64,000 nucleotides of DNA, taken from contig NZ_CP129992.1 of NCBI RefSeq assembly GCF_030505615.1, positions 310,001 through 374,000 on the forward strand, given 5' to 3'. Of this stretch, positions 1 through 6,233 are shown piece by piece; the stretch's first letter is position 1, and each line of letters starts with the position of its first letter. The position numbers and the translations under genes were made by a program. The notes beneath the pieces are model-generated. The model ran no database searches, was not told where the DNA came from, and was given only the letters and a program-made list of their open reading frames with translations. This stretch comes from Salinibaculum rarum. Its GTDB lineage: Archaea; Halobacteriota; Halobacteria; Halobacteriales; Haloarculaceae.

Positions 1-1
1 G

Positions 2-475
2 GTCGGTATCGGGGCCGTCCGCTACGACATCGTCTCCAAACAGCCGACCAAGGGCATCACCTTCGAGTGGGAACGGGCGCTGGATTTCGAAGCCCAGTCT
101 GCACCGTACGTTCAGTACGTCCACGCCCGGGCCTGTGGGATTCTCGACGAAGCACGCGCGGCGGGCCACAGCGTGCCAAGCGGCGACGCCGTCGACGCCG
201 ATGCGCTCGTCGCACCCGAAGCGGAGGACCTGCTACGGACCATCGCACGCTTCCCCGCAGTCGTCGAGGAGGCCGCAGACGAACTCAAACCCCACGTCGT
301 CGCCACGTACACCCGTGACTTTGCCGAAGCCTTCAACGCGTTCTACCGGGAGTGTCCCGTCCTCGATGCCGAGGAAGAAACGCGGGCGGCACGGCTGGCA
401 CTCGTCGCTGCGGCACAGACGACAATCGCGAACGCACTCGACGCGCTCGGTGTCGAAGCGCCCGACTCGATGTAG
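2..475 (+). CDS. argS: Arginyl-tRNA synthetase, C-terminal part (truncated by window edge)
   Basis: Only the last 157 residues are in the window; the frame is open from base 2. The enzyme charges tRNA-Arg in the cytoplasm. The segment has class Ia ArgRS features: a catalytic-domain end ([10 protein letters not shown], followed by QYVHARA) and the helical anticodon-binding domain ending in the YRECPV-type stretch and AARLAL. It ends in a TAG overlapping nothing, and converges directly on the MinD-like gene, whose stop starts at the next base. Identification rests on recognised family sequence; confidence is high despite truncation. Confidence 0.93.
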   Translation, partial: VGIGAVRYDIVSKQPTKGITFEWERALDFEAQSAPYVQYVHARACGILDEARAAGHSVPSGDAVDADALVAPEAEDLLRTIARFPAVVEEAADELKPHVVATYTRDFAEAFNAFYRECPVLDAEEETRAARLALVAAAQTTIANALDALGVEAPDSM

Positions 476-1279
476 TCAGCCGAAGAATCCGAACCGGCCG
501 CCGGAACTCTCCTCTTCGACGTCTTCCTCGTCGTCGACGAACCACTCCTCGTCGACCACCAGGTCCGCGTCACTGGGCGGGACGTCCTCGAAGAAGATGT
601 CTTGCAACACGGCGGCGAGCTGTCGGTACGCGTCTGCTGCCACGCTATCTGCGGCGTTGAACACGAGCGGTTCGCTCGCGGTTGCGTCGGAGTCGGCCGG
701 AATGACACCGAGCAGCGGGAACTCGAAGTCGTCGGCGATGCCTTCGACGTCGGTGTCGTGGGTCACCCGACAGACGAGTCCTCCGATGATGGTGCCGTCG
801 ACGCGCTCGGCCAACTGGGCGGTCTTGACAGTGTCGGCGACGGCCACGTCGTCGGGGGTCGTCACCAGCAGGATGCCGTCCGCGAGGCCGAGTGGGACCG
901 TCGTCTCGTGGGACAGTCCCGCGCCGGTGTCGACGAGCACCACGTCGTAGGCGACACGGAGCGTCTTGATGACCTTCCGGAGTTTCGCGGGGTCGGCATC
1001 GGCGAAGGCCTCGAGGCTCTGTTCGCCCGCGATGGTCGTCACTCCACCCTGAACGTCGGTCAGCGCGTCGGTGACAGTCGCGTCACCGGCGAGAATCTCG
1101 TGGATGCTCCGGTCGTGGTCGATGCCGAGCATCTCGCCGAGGTTTGCCATCCCGAGGTCGGCATCGACGACGACCGTATCGTACCCGTTTGCCTCCATCG
1201 CGGCCGCGACGTTGACTGCCGTCGTCGTCTTCCCGACGCCGCCTTTCCCACCTGCAATCGTACAGACGTACCCGGCCAT
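476..1279 (-). CDS. minD: MinD/ParA-family P-loop ATPase
   Basis: 267 residues. The N-terminus holds the deviant Walker A motif KGGVGKTT (residues 12-19), followed by a DADLGMANL switch-like segment near residue 40 and DTGAG near residue 117, all typical of MinD/ParA/Mrp ATPases. The last 50 residues are very acidic and end in GRFGFFG, so a classical amphipathic MinD membrane-targeting helix is not obvious. Haloarchaea carry several MinD paralogues, some of which help place archaella and chemoreceptors at the poles, so a true division-site role is not proven. It is divergent from the original prf1 start at 1486. Confidence 0.8.
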   Translation of the reverse strand: MAGYVCTIAGGKGGVGKTTTAVNVAAAMEANGYDTVVVDADLGMANLGEMLGIDHDRSIHEILAGDATVTDALTDVQGGVTTIAGEQSLEAFADADPAKLRKVIKTLRVAYDVVLVDTGAGLSHETTVPLGLADGILLVTTPDDVAVADTVKTAQLAERVDGTIIGGLVCRVTHDTDVEGIADDFEFPLLGVIPADSDATASEPLVFNAADSVAADAYRQLAAVLQDIFFEDVPPSDADLVVDEEWFVDDEEDVEEESSGGRFGFFG

Positions 1280-1290
1280 CGTTAGTTAGT

Positions 1291-1320
1291 GTAATAAAAC
1301 ACGGCGAGCGGTATAAACCC
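1291..1320 (-). promoter_or_regulatory. Probable promoter of the MinD-like gene
   Basis: On the minus strand a GGTTTATAC box (about 1311-1319) lies some 30 bases upstream of the start codon at 1279, the normal distance for a haloarchaeal TATA box with a very short leader. A second T/A-rich box (TTTTATTA) lies nearer, at about 1291-1299. Assigned by position and composition only. Confidence 0.45.
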
Positions 1321-1451
1321 GGGCGTCTTCACACCACACAGCCATCGCGGCCCGACTGACACGTCCGCGACACGACGAAACGCGAGATGGCCAGAAGCCA
1401 CAGCGACGGCCTGCCCGGAATTCGAGGTTCCGGGGGATTTCGGGAGGTCAA

Positions 1452-1485
1452 CAGTTACTTACACGCCGTTCGCCAAATGAAGGTG
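1452..1485 (+). promoter_or_regulatory. Probable original promoter of prf1, now driving the left end of the element
   Basis: A TTACTTAC box (about 1455-1462) lies 25-30 bases before the orphan prf1 start at 1486, and AAGGTG sits directly before that ATG. This would be the host prf1 promoter before integration. Transcripts from it now run into the element. Placement is by spacing only. Confidence 0.4.
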
Positions 1486-1548
1486 ATGAGCGAGTCCGAC
1501 GCCGAGCAGACGGACAAACAAAAATACGAGTTCTCGTTTCTACAGTAA
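1486..1548 (+). pseudogene. prf1: Orphaned original 5' end of prf1, cut off by integration
   Basis: A 20-codon frame beginning MSESDAEQTDKQ and continuing KYEF, then running into element DNA and stopping at TAA 1546-1548. The first 16 residues match the expected N-terminus of haloarchaeal aRF1, whose next residues (RKVIEEL) are found 4.7 kb away in the restored prf1. The KYEF codons AAA-TAC-GAG-TTC (1522-1533) recur exactly at 6262-6273. It may still be transcribed and give a short peptide, but cannot work as a release factor. Confidence 0.88.
1522..1533 (+). repeat. Left attachment-site core (12-bp direct repeat)
   Basis: AAATACGAGTTC, identical to 6262-6273. In the orphan prf1 start it encodes K13-Y-E-F16. 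Sequence to the left continues host prf1; sequence to the right (TCGTTTCTAC) has no counterpart in prf1. A TACAG/CTGTA inverted pair lies just inside (1541-1545, 1553-1557) and could be an integrase arm site. Confidence 0.85.
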
Positions 1549-1714
1549 TCTTCTGTATTACGATTCGAGCGTGTTTGGCCGTCGTTCGAGCAGGCAGGAT
1601 TTTTTATATCGCAGAGATTCGAGGGACGGCACAGGGAAGGCCACCCGAATCGCGGAAATTGGTGCTGAAATAGTGGGAGTATATGGATTCTTAATGGTTC
1701 TACACACTCGATGG

Positions 1715-1808
1715 CAGGTGAAGACCTGTTATCCCCGCTAATACCCATATATGGAAATAAGGCGGGGAACCACTCAGACCCTTGCAGAAGGTGGTCTTAT
1801 CGACCATC
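1715..1808 (+). other. Candidate replication origin (stem-loop cluster) of the element
   Basis: Three stem-loops occur within 94 bases. First is CAGGT/ACCTG (1715-1719, 1724-1728) with a 4-base loop. Next is CCCCGC/GCGGGG (1733-1738, 1762-1767), enclosing the perfect 10-bp palindrome CCATATATGG (1745-1754). Last is TGGTC/GACCA (1792-1796, 1802-1806) with loop TTATC; the stem extends to 1790-1808 with one G-T pair. A hairpin exposing TCTTATCGA is the kind of target nicked by rolling-circle HUH proteins, and the element encodes one. The origin role is inferred from structure and context. Confidence 0.45.
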
Positions 1809-1870
1809 GCTGGTGATTTCGGTGTTTGGAAACTGATTATGACCAGAAAACTACCCCAAATGACCGAAAG

Positions 1871-1920
1871 ATTTATATACTATAAACACGTATATTTATA
1901 CGTTGCGGTTTAGAGCAACG
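1871..1920 (+). promoter_or_regulatory. Probable promoter and operator of the small-gene/rep operon
   Basis: TTTATATAC (1872-1880) is a strong archaeal TATA-like box, followed by a near-palindromic A/T tract and the inverted repeat CGTTGC/GCAACG (1901-1906, 1915-1920). The repeat falls where transcription should start, a suitable place for a repressor such as the ribbon-helix-helix protein encoded at 2015. The remaining bases 1549-2014 hold the origin candidate and no convincing gene. Confidence 0.5.
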
Positions 1921-2014
1921 ATTGCACTCACCTATCATTACGAGTAGGTAGTGAAATGGGAACCTCTTATTTGGGTTTCCGTTTTGTGTCTATCAGTTTC
2001 AGGTACTACGAACT

Positions 2015-2173
2015 ATGACCGAGAAAGTTTATATTAACCTCACGCCAGAAGAGCGTGAGACACTTTATAAGGCACTTGACGCAGAGTTTTCAGAGAATCG
2101 AATTACCGCAGGTGGATATGTGCGGTATCTTGCGGAAAACCGTATGAAGGAAATCGGAGAGGTTGAAGGATGA
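2015..2173 (+). CDS. Small probable ribbon-helix-helix DNA-binding protein
   Basis: 52 residues. The layout is a short strand (KVYINL) followed by TPEERETLYKAL and a second helix (YVRYLAENRMK), as in Arc/MetJ/CopG-type regulators, but the match is judged by eye. Its ATG (2015) follows a long leader from the TATA box at 1872. Its stop overlaps the start of the next gene (ATGA at 2170-2173), so the two are translationally coupled. Likely job: copy-number or operon control of the element. Other small helical proteins cannot be excluded. Confidence 0.55.
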   Translation: MTEKVYINLTPEERETLYKALDAEFSENRITAGGYVRYLAENRMKEIGEVEG

Positions 2174-2424
2174 GCGGAGAGATGAACCGCGTTATTATCC
2201 CCTGCTCCGATTCCGACGCACAAGCGTTGAACGACGAGTTTTCGGTGGATGAGATGAGACAAATCCTGTTCGATGCTTATAAAGAGCGTCAGGAGACGTC
2301 TGACGGAGAGGAGGGTGAGTTGGCCTCCTACTCTCGTGTCGAAGAAATCCGCTCTGACGGGTCTCTCACGCCTGCTGAGCGGAAGCGTAGGGAATTGCTC
2401 TGGCAGAGACGTAAGGGTAGATGA
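2170..2424 (+). CDS. Small acidic protein of the element, unknown function
   Basis: 84 residues, charged, with no membrane segment or cysteine pair; its C-terminus (PAERKRRELLWQRRKGR) is strongly basic and may bind nucleic acid. It is coupled to the upstream gene by a 4-base overlap and followed 84 bases later by the replication protein. No family is recognised. It probably belongs to the replication or control operon of the element, which is an inference from position. Confidence 0.6.
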   Translation: MSGEMNRVIIPCSDSDAQALNDEFSVDEMRQILFDAYKERQETSDGEEGELASYSRVEEIRSDGSLTPAERKRRELLWQRRKGR

Positions 2425-2427
2425 CTA

Positions 2428-2436
2428 CTTATAAAG
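2428..2436 (+). promoter_or_regulatory. TATA-like box before rep
   Basis: CTTATAAAG lies directly after the preceding gene's stop and about 80 bases before the rep start codon, which would leave a leader of about 50 bases containing the short frame at 2478. Assigned by sequence and spacing. Confidence 0.4.
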
Positions 2437-2477
2437 GAGATTTGAGTCGCTCTTTTGATTTCCGTCTCTGTCCGTCT

Positions 2478-2501
2478 ATGTGCGGAATTTGCGGCTCGTG
2501 A
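2478..2501 (+). other. Seven-codon leader frame in phase with rep
   Basis: ATG at 2478 opens MCGICGS and stops at TGA 2499-2501, six bases before the TTG start of rep in the same frame. It could be a translated leader peptide that limits rep expression, or the decayed true start of rep cut by one stop codon. Which one applies cannot be told from a single sequence. Confidence 0.35.
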
Positions 2502-2507
2502 TATTTC

Positions 2508-3707
2508 TTGAGCGCAACATCATATCCATCGAATCCACAGACAGTAGGGGTACAGACACCATCGAACGAGCAACTGCACAGGCTCTCTGTCGAGGCAGGC
2601 AGTTTTCTCGGGTTAGATACTGGCGACTCTCTCCCCGTCGAGGAGGTGATTGCACAGGGTGAGGCACACGGATACGAGAGGCGAACGGTTCGGCGTTTCC
2701 TCGATGACGCAGGACTCGGTGACGCGAGTGAGATACCTGTCCCACCGAGAGGCGACGTGTTCGGGCAACTATGGGCGCTCGAAGATTCCGCTCACGATAA
2801 CACTGTGTCGAGCGCGAAAAGTTCACCCTCGCCCGATACAGAACCGCTCGATTCAGATGACGACTTCCTCGCCTTGCAGGAACCCATCGCTCTCGACCGA
2901 GAAACGTGTCACTCTGTATATGTCGAAGACGGGGAACCGCTATCGGCAGGAGAAGCTGTCGAGCGATACGTTGAGGAACGACGGGGTGAGAACACTTCCG
3001 CCGATAGATACGGATTCGAGAGAGGCCGTCAGTGGCACGACAGGCGGAACTATGCTCGCGGGAAGGAGATGGACAGGCAACTACTGGCGGAGTATGAGAA
3101 CCCGACAACTGCCCTCCTCTCCCTGCGAGTCGAGCGAGCGGTTCCCAACAGGGTGAGCCTGTTGCGAGAACTATCTGCCGCCCTCGAATCCACCCTTGAC
3201 GCCCTGCGTTACAGGCTCGACAAGCACACAGACAGGTGGGAATGGCTGTTGGTGCTGGCAGGGACTCGCCAATATGCTACGCCTCACGCTCACATCTATG
3301 TGTGGGCGGAGGGCGATATACTACGAGAGGCGTTTCAGCCTGTCGTACAACGGTTTGTCGAATCCTGCGAGTATGCGCCTGCCGATGGGCGGGGGAATCC
3401 AGCAGAGGGCGGTACGGTTCGTATCAGGGGTACGGAACAAACTGATACGATTCCACGGACGGAGGATGGAGAGAGCGCAGGAGCAACCTACGCCCTCGCC
3501 CAGCTCGCACACCTGCCAGAAGTGGACTCGATGGACTTTGATGCGCTCCTGTGGGCTTCGACAGTGAGGGCGGGCAAGGGTGTCCACCACTTCCGTAAGT
3601 CGAGTTACGACGTCTGGGACGAGGATGAGGAACCTGAAACAGAGGAAGCCGTTGATGATTTTCCTGCGAACACAGTGTTATCTCGCCCTTCGCTCAGTAG
3701 CCTATGA
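2508..3707 (+). CDS. rep: HUH-type rolling-circle replication initiator of the element
   Basis: 399 residues from a TTG start at 2508; an in-frame stop (2499-2501) rules out a longer form. The key motif is HAH at residues 260-262, preceded by hydrophobic strand residues (WEWLLVLAG) and followed by IYVW, the metal-binding HUH motif of rolling-circle Rep proteins. Tyr328 in TYALAQL lies where the nicking tyrosine would be expected. The protein would nick the element's origin (candidate at 1715-1808) and begin replication. The N-terminal 130 residues are acidic and low in recognisable structure. Haloarchaeal plasmids and pleolipoviruses encode comparable proteins. The exact subfamily is uncertain, and a second Tyr (Tyr367) is an alternative nucleophile. 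Confidence 0.7.
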   Translation: MSATSYPSNPQTVGVQTPSNEQLHRLSVEAGSFLGLDTGDSLPVEEVIAQGEAHGYERRTVRRFLDDAGLGDASEIPVPPRGDVFGQLWALEDSAHDNTVSSAKSSPSPDTEPLDSDDDFLALQEPIALDRETCHSVYVEDGEPLSAGEAVERYVEERRGENTSADRYGFERGRQWHDRRNYARGKEMDRQLLAEYENPTTALLSLRVERAVPNRVSLLRELSAALESTLDALRYRLDKHTDRWEWLLVLAGTRQYATPHAHIYVWAEGDILREAFQPVVQRFVESCEYAPADGRGNPAEGGTVRIRGTEQTDTIPRTEDGESAGATYALAQLAHLPEVDSMDFDALLWASTVRAGKGVHHFRKSSYDVWDEDEEPETEEAVDDFPANTVLSRPSLSSL

Positions 3708-3739
3708 GGATGACCACACCCGATACTTTTATTCCATAT

Positions 3740-3775
3740 CATTTTATAGTCCTTCCAGATACACGACTATATACA
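3740..3775 (+). promoter_or_regulatory. Probable promoter of the FkbM methyltransferase
   Basis: TTTTATAG (3742-3749) lies about 40 bases before the ATG at 3789; a second A/T box (CTATATAC, 3767-3774) is too close to the start for a leadered message. The region between rep and this gene is A/T-rich, so the call is tentative. Confidence 0.35.
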
Positions 3776-3788
3776 ACAGTCAGCATAT

Positions 3789-4643
3789 ATGAGTCAAAAC
3801 AAACTATCAAAAAGTAAAAAAATTGTGCAAGAAGAAGGGTATATATCATTTCTTAAGAAATCTTTGGGTTACATTCTACCATCGTCAATGAGTTGTGAAT
3901 TGATGCTTTTATTAAATGAAAGAAGTATTGCATTGCCTGATAGAAAGGGTAGTTGGAATATATATGAAATACCGAACTTAGAACGAAATAGGAAAATTCC
4001 AGCTGTTACTGAGACATTATCCGGTACCCATCTGGGGTCAGACAGGCATACAAATATGTTAAAAAGAATGTATACATATGATGATTTTGTTGAAGTAGAA
4101 AAGAATGATATAGTGGTTGACGTTGGGGCATATGTAGGAGGTTTTTCATTCTACGCAAGCCAATTAGCAAGGGCTGTTATTTGTATTGACCCATTTGCTT
4201 CAGTTGATGATTCGCTTCGGACAAACACTTCAAATTTAGAAAATGTATCTGTCGTTCCAAAAGCAGCTTTAGACAAATCAGGGAGCATCACGATTAATCT
4301 CTCAAAAAGACCGAGCAAAACATCAATACTCTCTCCTAAAACAGGTAGTAATAATAGGTCAGTGCAAGTGGCCTCTGACACAGTTCCTAATATTGTCAGA
4401 AACCAAGGGTTCGAGAGTATTGATTATCTAAAAGTAGAAGGTGAAGGTGTTGAACCAGAGATTCTCAGAGGGGCATTAGAAGACCGAATGTCCATTAAGA
4501 AAATTGCTGTTGATGCTGGGCCAGAGCGAGATGGAGAAAAAGTGATTGATGAATCAATTCAAATTTTGGAATCAAACGGATACAGCTGTAAAGTAAAGGA
4601 TAGTTCTCCATACTGGGGAGAAAATATTGTATTTGCAAAGTGA
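3789..4643 (+). CDS. FkbM-family SAM-dependent methyltransferase (element cargo)
   Basis: 284 residues. The SAM-binding motif I is VVDVGAYVGG (residues 109-118), and the FkbM signature appears as DYLKVEGEGVEPEILRGA in the second half. FkbM enzymes O-methylate sugars or small molecules; substrates vary widely, so no substrate is claimed. The gene is far more A/T-rich than anything else in the window and uses many AT-ending codons, showing recent transfer from another source. It lies between rep and the convergent integrase gene, a usual place for cargo. A possible role is methylation of surface glycans, which can change host surface properties; this is inference. Confidence 0.8.
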   Translation: MSQNKLSKSKKIVQEEGYISFLKKSLGYILPSSMSCELMLLLNERSIALPDRKGSWNIYEIPNLERNRKIPAVTETLSGTHLGSDRHTNMLKRMYTYDDFVEVEKNDIVVDVGAYVGGFSFYASQLARAVICIDPFASVDDSLRTNTSNLENVSVVPKAALDKSGSITINLSKRPSKTSILSPKTGSNNRSVQVASDTVPNIVRNQGFESIDYLKVEGEGVEPEILRGALEDRMSIKKIAVDAGPERDGEKVIDESIQILESNGYSCKVKDSSPYWGENIVFAK

Positions 4644-4659
4644 CGGCAAAGGTGTGTGA

Positions 4660-5634
4660 TTAGTCGTCGGTCGCTGGCCCACGTTCGAGGAAGGCCCGTT
4701 TCTTCCGTTCCTTGTCATCGTGTAGATATGTTGAAGTAGTAGTTTCTGCGTCGGCGTGACCCAATGCCTGACTCAAAGTATAAACGTCCCAACCATTGTC
4801 TAAGGCGGCCATAGCGAATGAGTGACGCAGTACGTGCGGTGTCACTGTGTGCAGTTCGTGGCCGTCTGCGTTCCGTCCATACACCTCCTGCAACTCGGCC
4901 CTGTCTGCGGCTTCTCGTACCACTTCCTCGACCGTCTGACGGGTGATGTTCTCGCTGTGCGACGTGGGAAACAGATACTCGCTCTCGTCGGCGTAATAGA
5001 CTGCTGGCCGTCTCTCATCAAGCCATACATCCATCAGTAGGTCAAGCGAAGGCTGGTAGTAAACCGCTCGATTCTTTCGACCCTTTCCCCGTATGTCGAT
5101 TTTCCGCTCCTCTCGGTCAACGTCGTTCAGTCGGATGTTACAGAGTTCGGTAACTCGCAAGCCCGTCTGGAAAAGTAGCCGAATAATCAACTCGTCTCGA
5201 AGACGGTCGGTATTCCGCGCCAGTTCGTCTACCTCCGCCGGTTTCAGGTACTCGACATCTTCGCGGGTTTCTCGGCTCTTGAAGGTACCCGAATCCTGTG
5301 GGGTGTAGTCGGCCTGTTCTGCGGGAGTTCCGAACCGTCCCCACTCGCTGTTATCACCCTCAATCCTGCCAGCCTGAATCAGTTTGTTGAGTTCGTCGTA
5401 TGCGGCCACTAACGCGGCCTCTCCTTTCCCGACGCTACTGGCGTTCGTGTATCTCTCGTCAAGATGTGCCAGCCAATTCTCTACGTTGATTACGTCGGCC
5501 TCCTCGAAGGCACTACCACGGTCTTGAAGCCACTCGCGGAAGTCCCGAATCTTGGCGACGTACTGCATAGCAGTCTGCTCTGATTTGTTGTTTTCGACTC
5601 GACGGATTACGTGCTGAAAGTCATCGTCGTTCAT
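4660..5634 (-). CDS. int: Tyrosine recombinase (integrase) of the element
   Basis: 324 residues with an N-terminal SAM-like core-binding domain (about 1-110) and a C-terminal catalytic domain. The catalytic set is complete: Arg160 (TGLRVTE), Lys184 (GKGRK), His267 and Arg270 (HVLRHSF), His293 (LGHAD) and Tyr303 (STYLHDD). It would recombine the 12-bp core sites in prf1 with that on the circular element. Its ATG overlaps the stop of the upstream ribbon-helix-helix/winged-helix gene (ATGA), so the two form an operon reading away from the right attachment site. It is XerD-like in its catalytic half. Integrity suggests a live element. Confidence 0.92.
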   Translation of the reverse strand: MNDDDFQHVIRRVENNKSEQTAMQYVAKIRDFREWLQDRGSAFEEADVINVENWLAHLDERYTNASSVGKGEAALVAAYDELNKLIQAGRIEGDNSEWGRFGTPAEQADYTPQDSGTFKSRETREDVEYLKPAEVDELARNTDRLRDELIIRLLFQTGLRVTELCNIRLNDVDREERKIDIRGKGRKNRAVYYQPSLDLLMDVWLDERRPAVYYADESEYLFPTSHSENITRQTVEEVVREAADRAELQEVYGRNADGHELHTVTPHVLRHSFAMAALDNGWDVYTLSQALGHADAETTTSTYLHDDKERKKRAFLERGPATDD

Positions 5635-6203
5635 CGTCCCTTCCTCCAGTAATACGTCCGGTTCTCGGGGCCACCACTGACACGCCTAACCTGTCCCGTC
5701 GTCTCGCGCAGATGTGTGAGTGCCTCCTCTATGTCCGCCGTCTCTGCTCCGAGTTGTCGGGCGATTTCGTCAGGCGTTACCGCGAAGTCTGGCGGGTGTT
5801 TCTGTGCGATATGTTGCTCGCTCGAATCTTTGCTCGCTCCCGGTTCAGGAACCTCAAACACTTCGCCCTCTGGCGGTTCGGGTAAGGTGTTGAACGTGGC
5901 TTTCTGTATGTCGTAGTTGGCTTCCGCAGATTTCACGCCTTCTATGGCCGCGACACGGGTTTCGACGTCGTCTATGGCCGTCTCAATTTTCCGAAGGTGG
6001 GTGAGGATTTCCCCACTCGCGCCTGCGCTATCATCGTCCGAGCGACGTGTATCAACATCGTAAGCCCCGCTAATCTCCTTTTGGACGGAGAGGCGAATCA
6101 GGTGGGAAATGCTATCGACTTCGGCGTTATCTTCGACGTATGCCTCCCATTCTTCAGCCTTCGATTCGGGCACCTTTACTGTCTTGGTGGTCTTCTCTAC
6201 CAT
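5631..6203 (-). CDS. Probable DNA-binding partner of the integrase (ribbon-helix-helix plus winged-helix-like)
   Basis: 190 residues from ATG 6203; longer upstream frames run antisense into prf1 and are not credible. The N-terminus (KTVKVPESKAEEWEAYV, then SHLIRLSVQ) looks like a ribbon-helix-helix domain. Residues about 75-105 could form a short coiled coil, and the C-terminus (TPDEIARQLG, then ALTHLRE) resembles a winged-helix. It is coupled by overlap to the integrase, and in related haloarchaeal elements integrase operons include regulators of integration direction. It begins only 10 bases from the restored prf1 start, so it may also act on prf1 transcription. Function is inferred. Confidence 0.7.
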   Translation of the reverse strand: MVEKTTKTVKVPESKAEEWEAYVEDNAEVDSISHLIRLSVQKEISGAYDVDTRRSDDDSAGASGEILTHLRKIETAIDDVETRVAAIEGVKSAEANYDIQKATFNTLPEPPEGEVFEVPEPGASKDSSEQHIAQKHPPDFAVTPDEIARQLGAETADIEEALTHLRETTGQVRRVSGGPENRTYYWRKGR

Positions 6204-6233
6204 AAGAACCACTATGGCCTCCGACGATAAAAG
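6171..6233. promoter_or_regulatory. Overlapping divergent promoters: restored prf1 (+) and integrase operon (-)
   Basis: Only 10 bases (6204-6213) separate the two start codons, so each promoter must lie inside the other gene's coding sequence. For the minus operon, ACTTTTATC (6233-6225) stands about 25 bases before ATG 6203. For prf1, ACCTTTACT (about 6172-6180) stands about 35 bases before ATG 6214. Both boxes are assigned by spacing only. Expression of one operon should interfere with the other. Confidence 0.45.

Noticed and set aside
1455-1748. 97-codon minus-strand frame across the left attachment site
   Set aside because: It spans the junction of host and element DNA and so cannot be an old gene; no family seen.
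6109-6213. N-terminal extension of prf1 by 35 codons
   Set aside because: These codons are antisense to the integrase-operon gene and unlike any aRF1; ATG 6214 gives the usual length.
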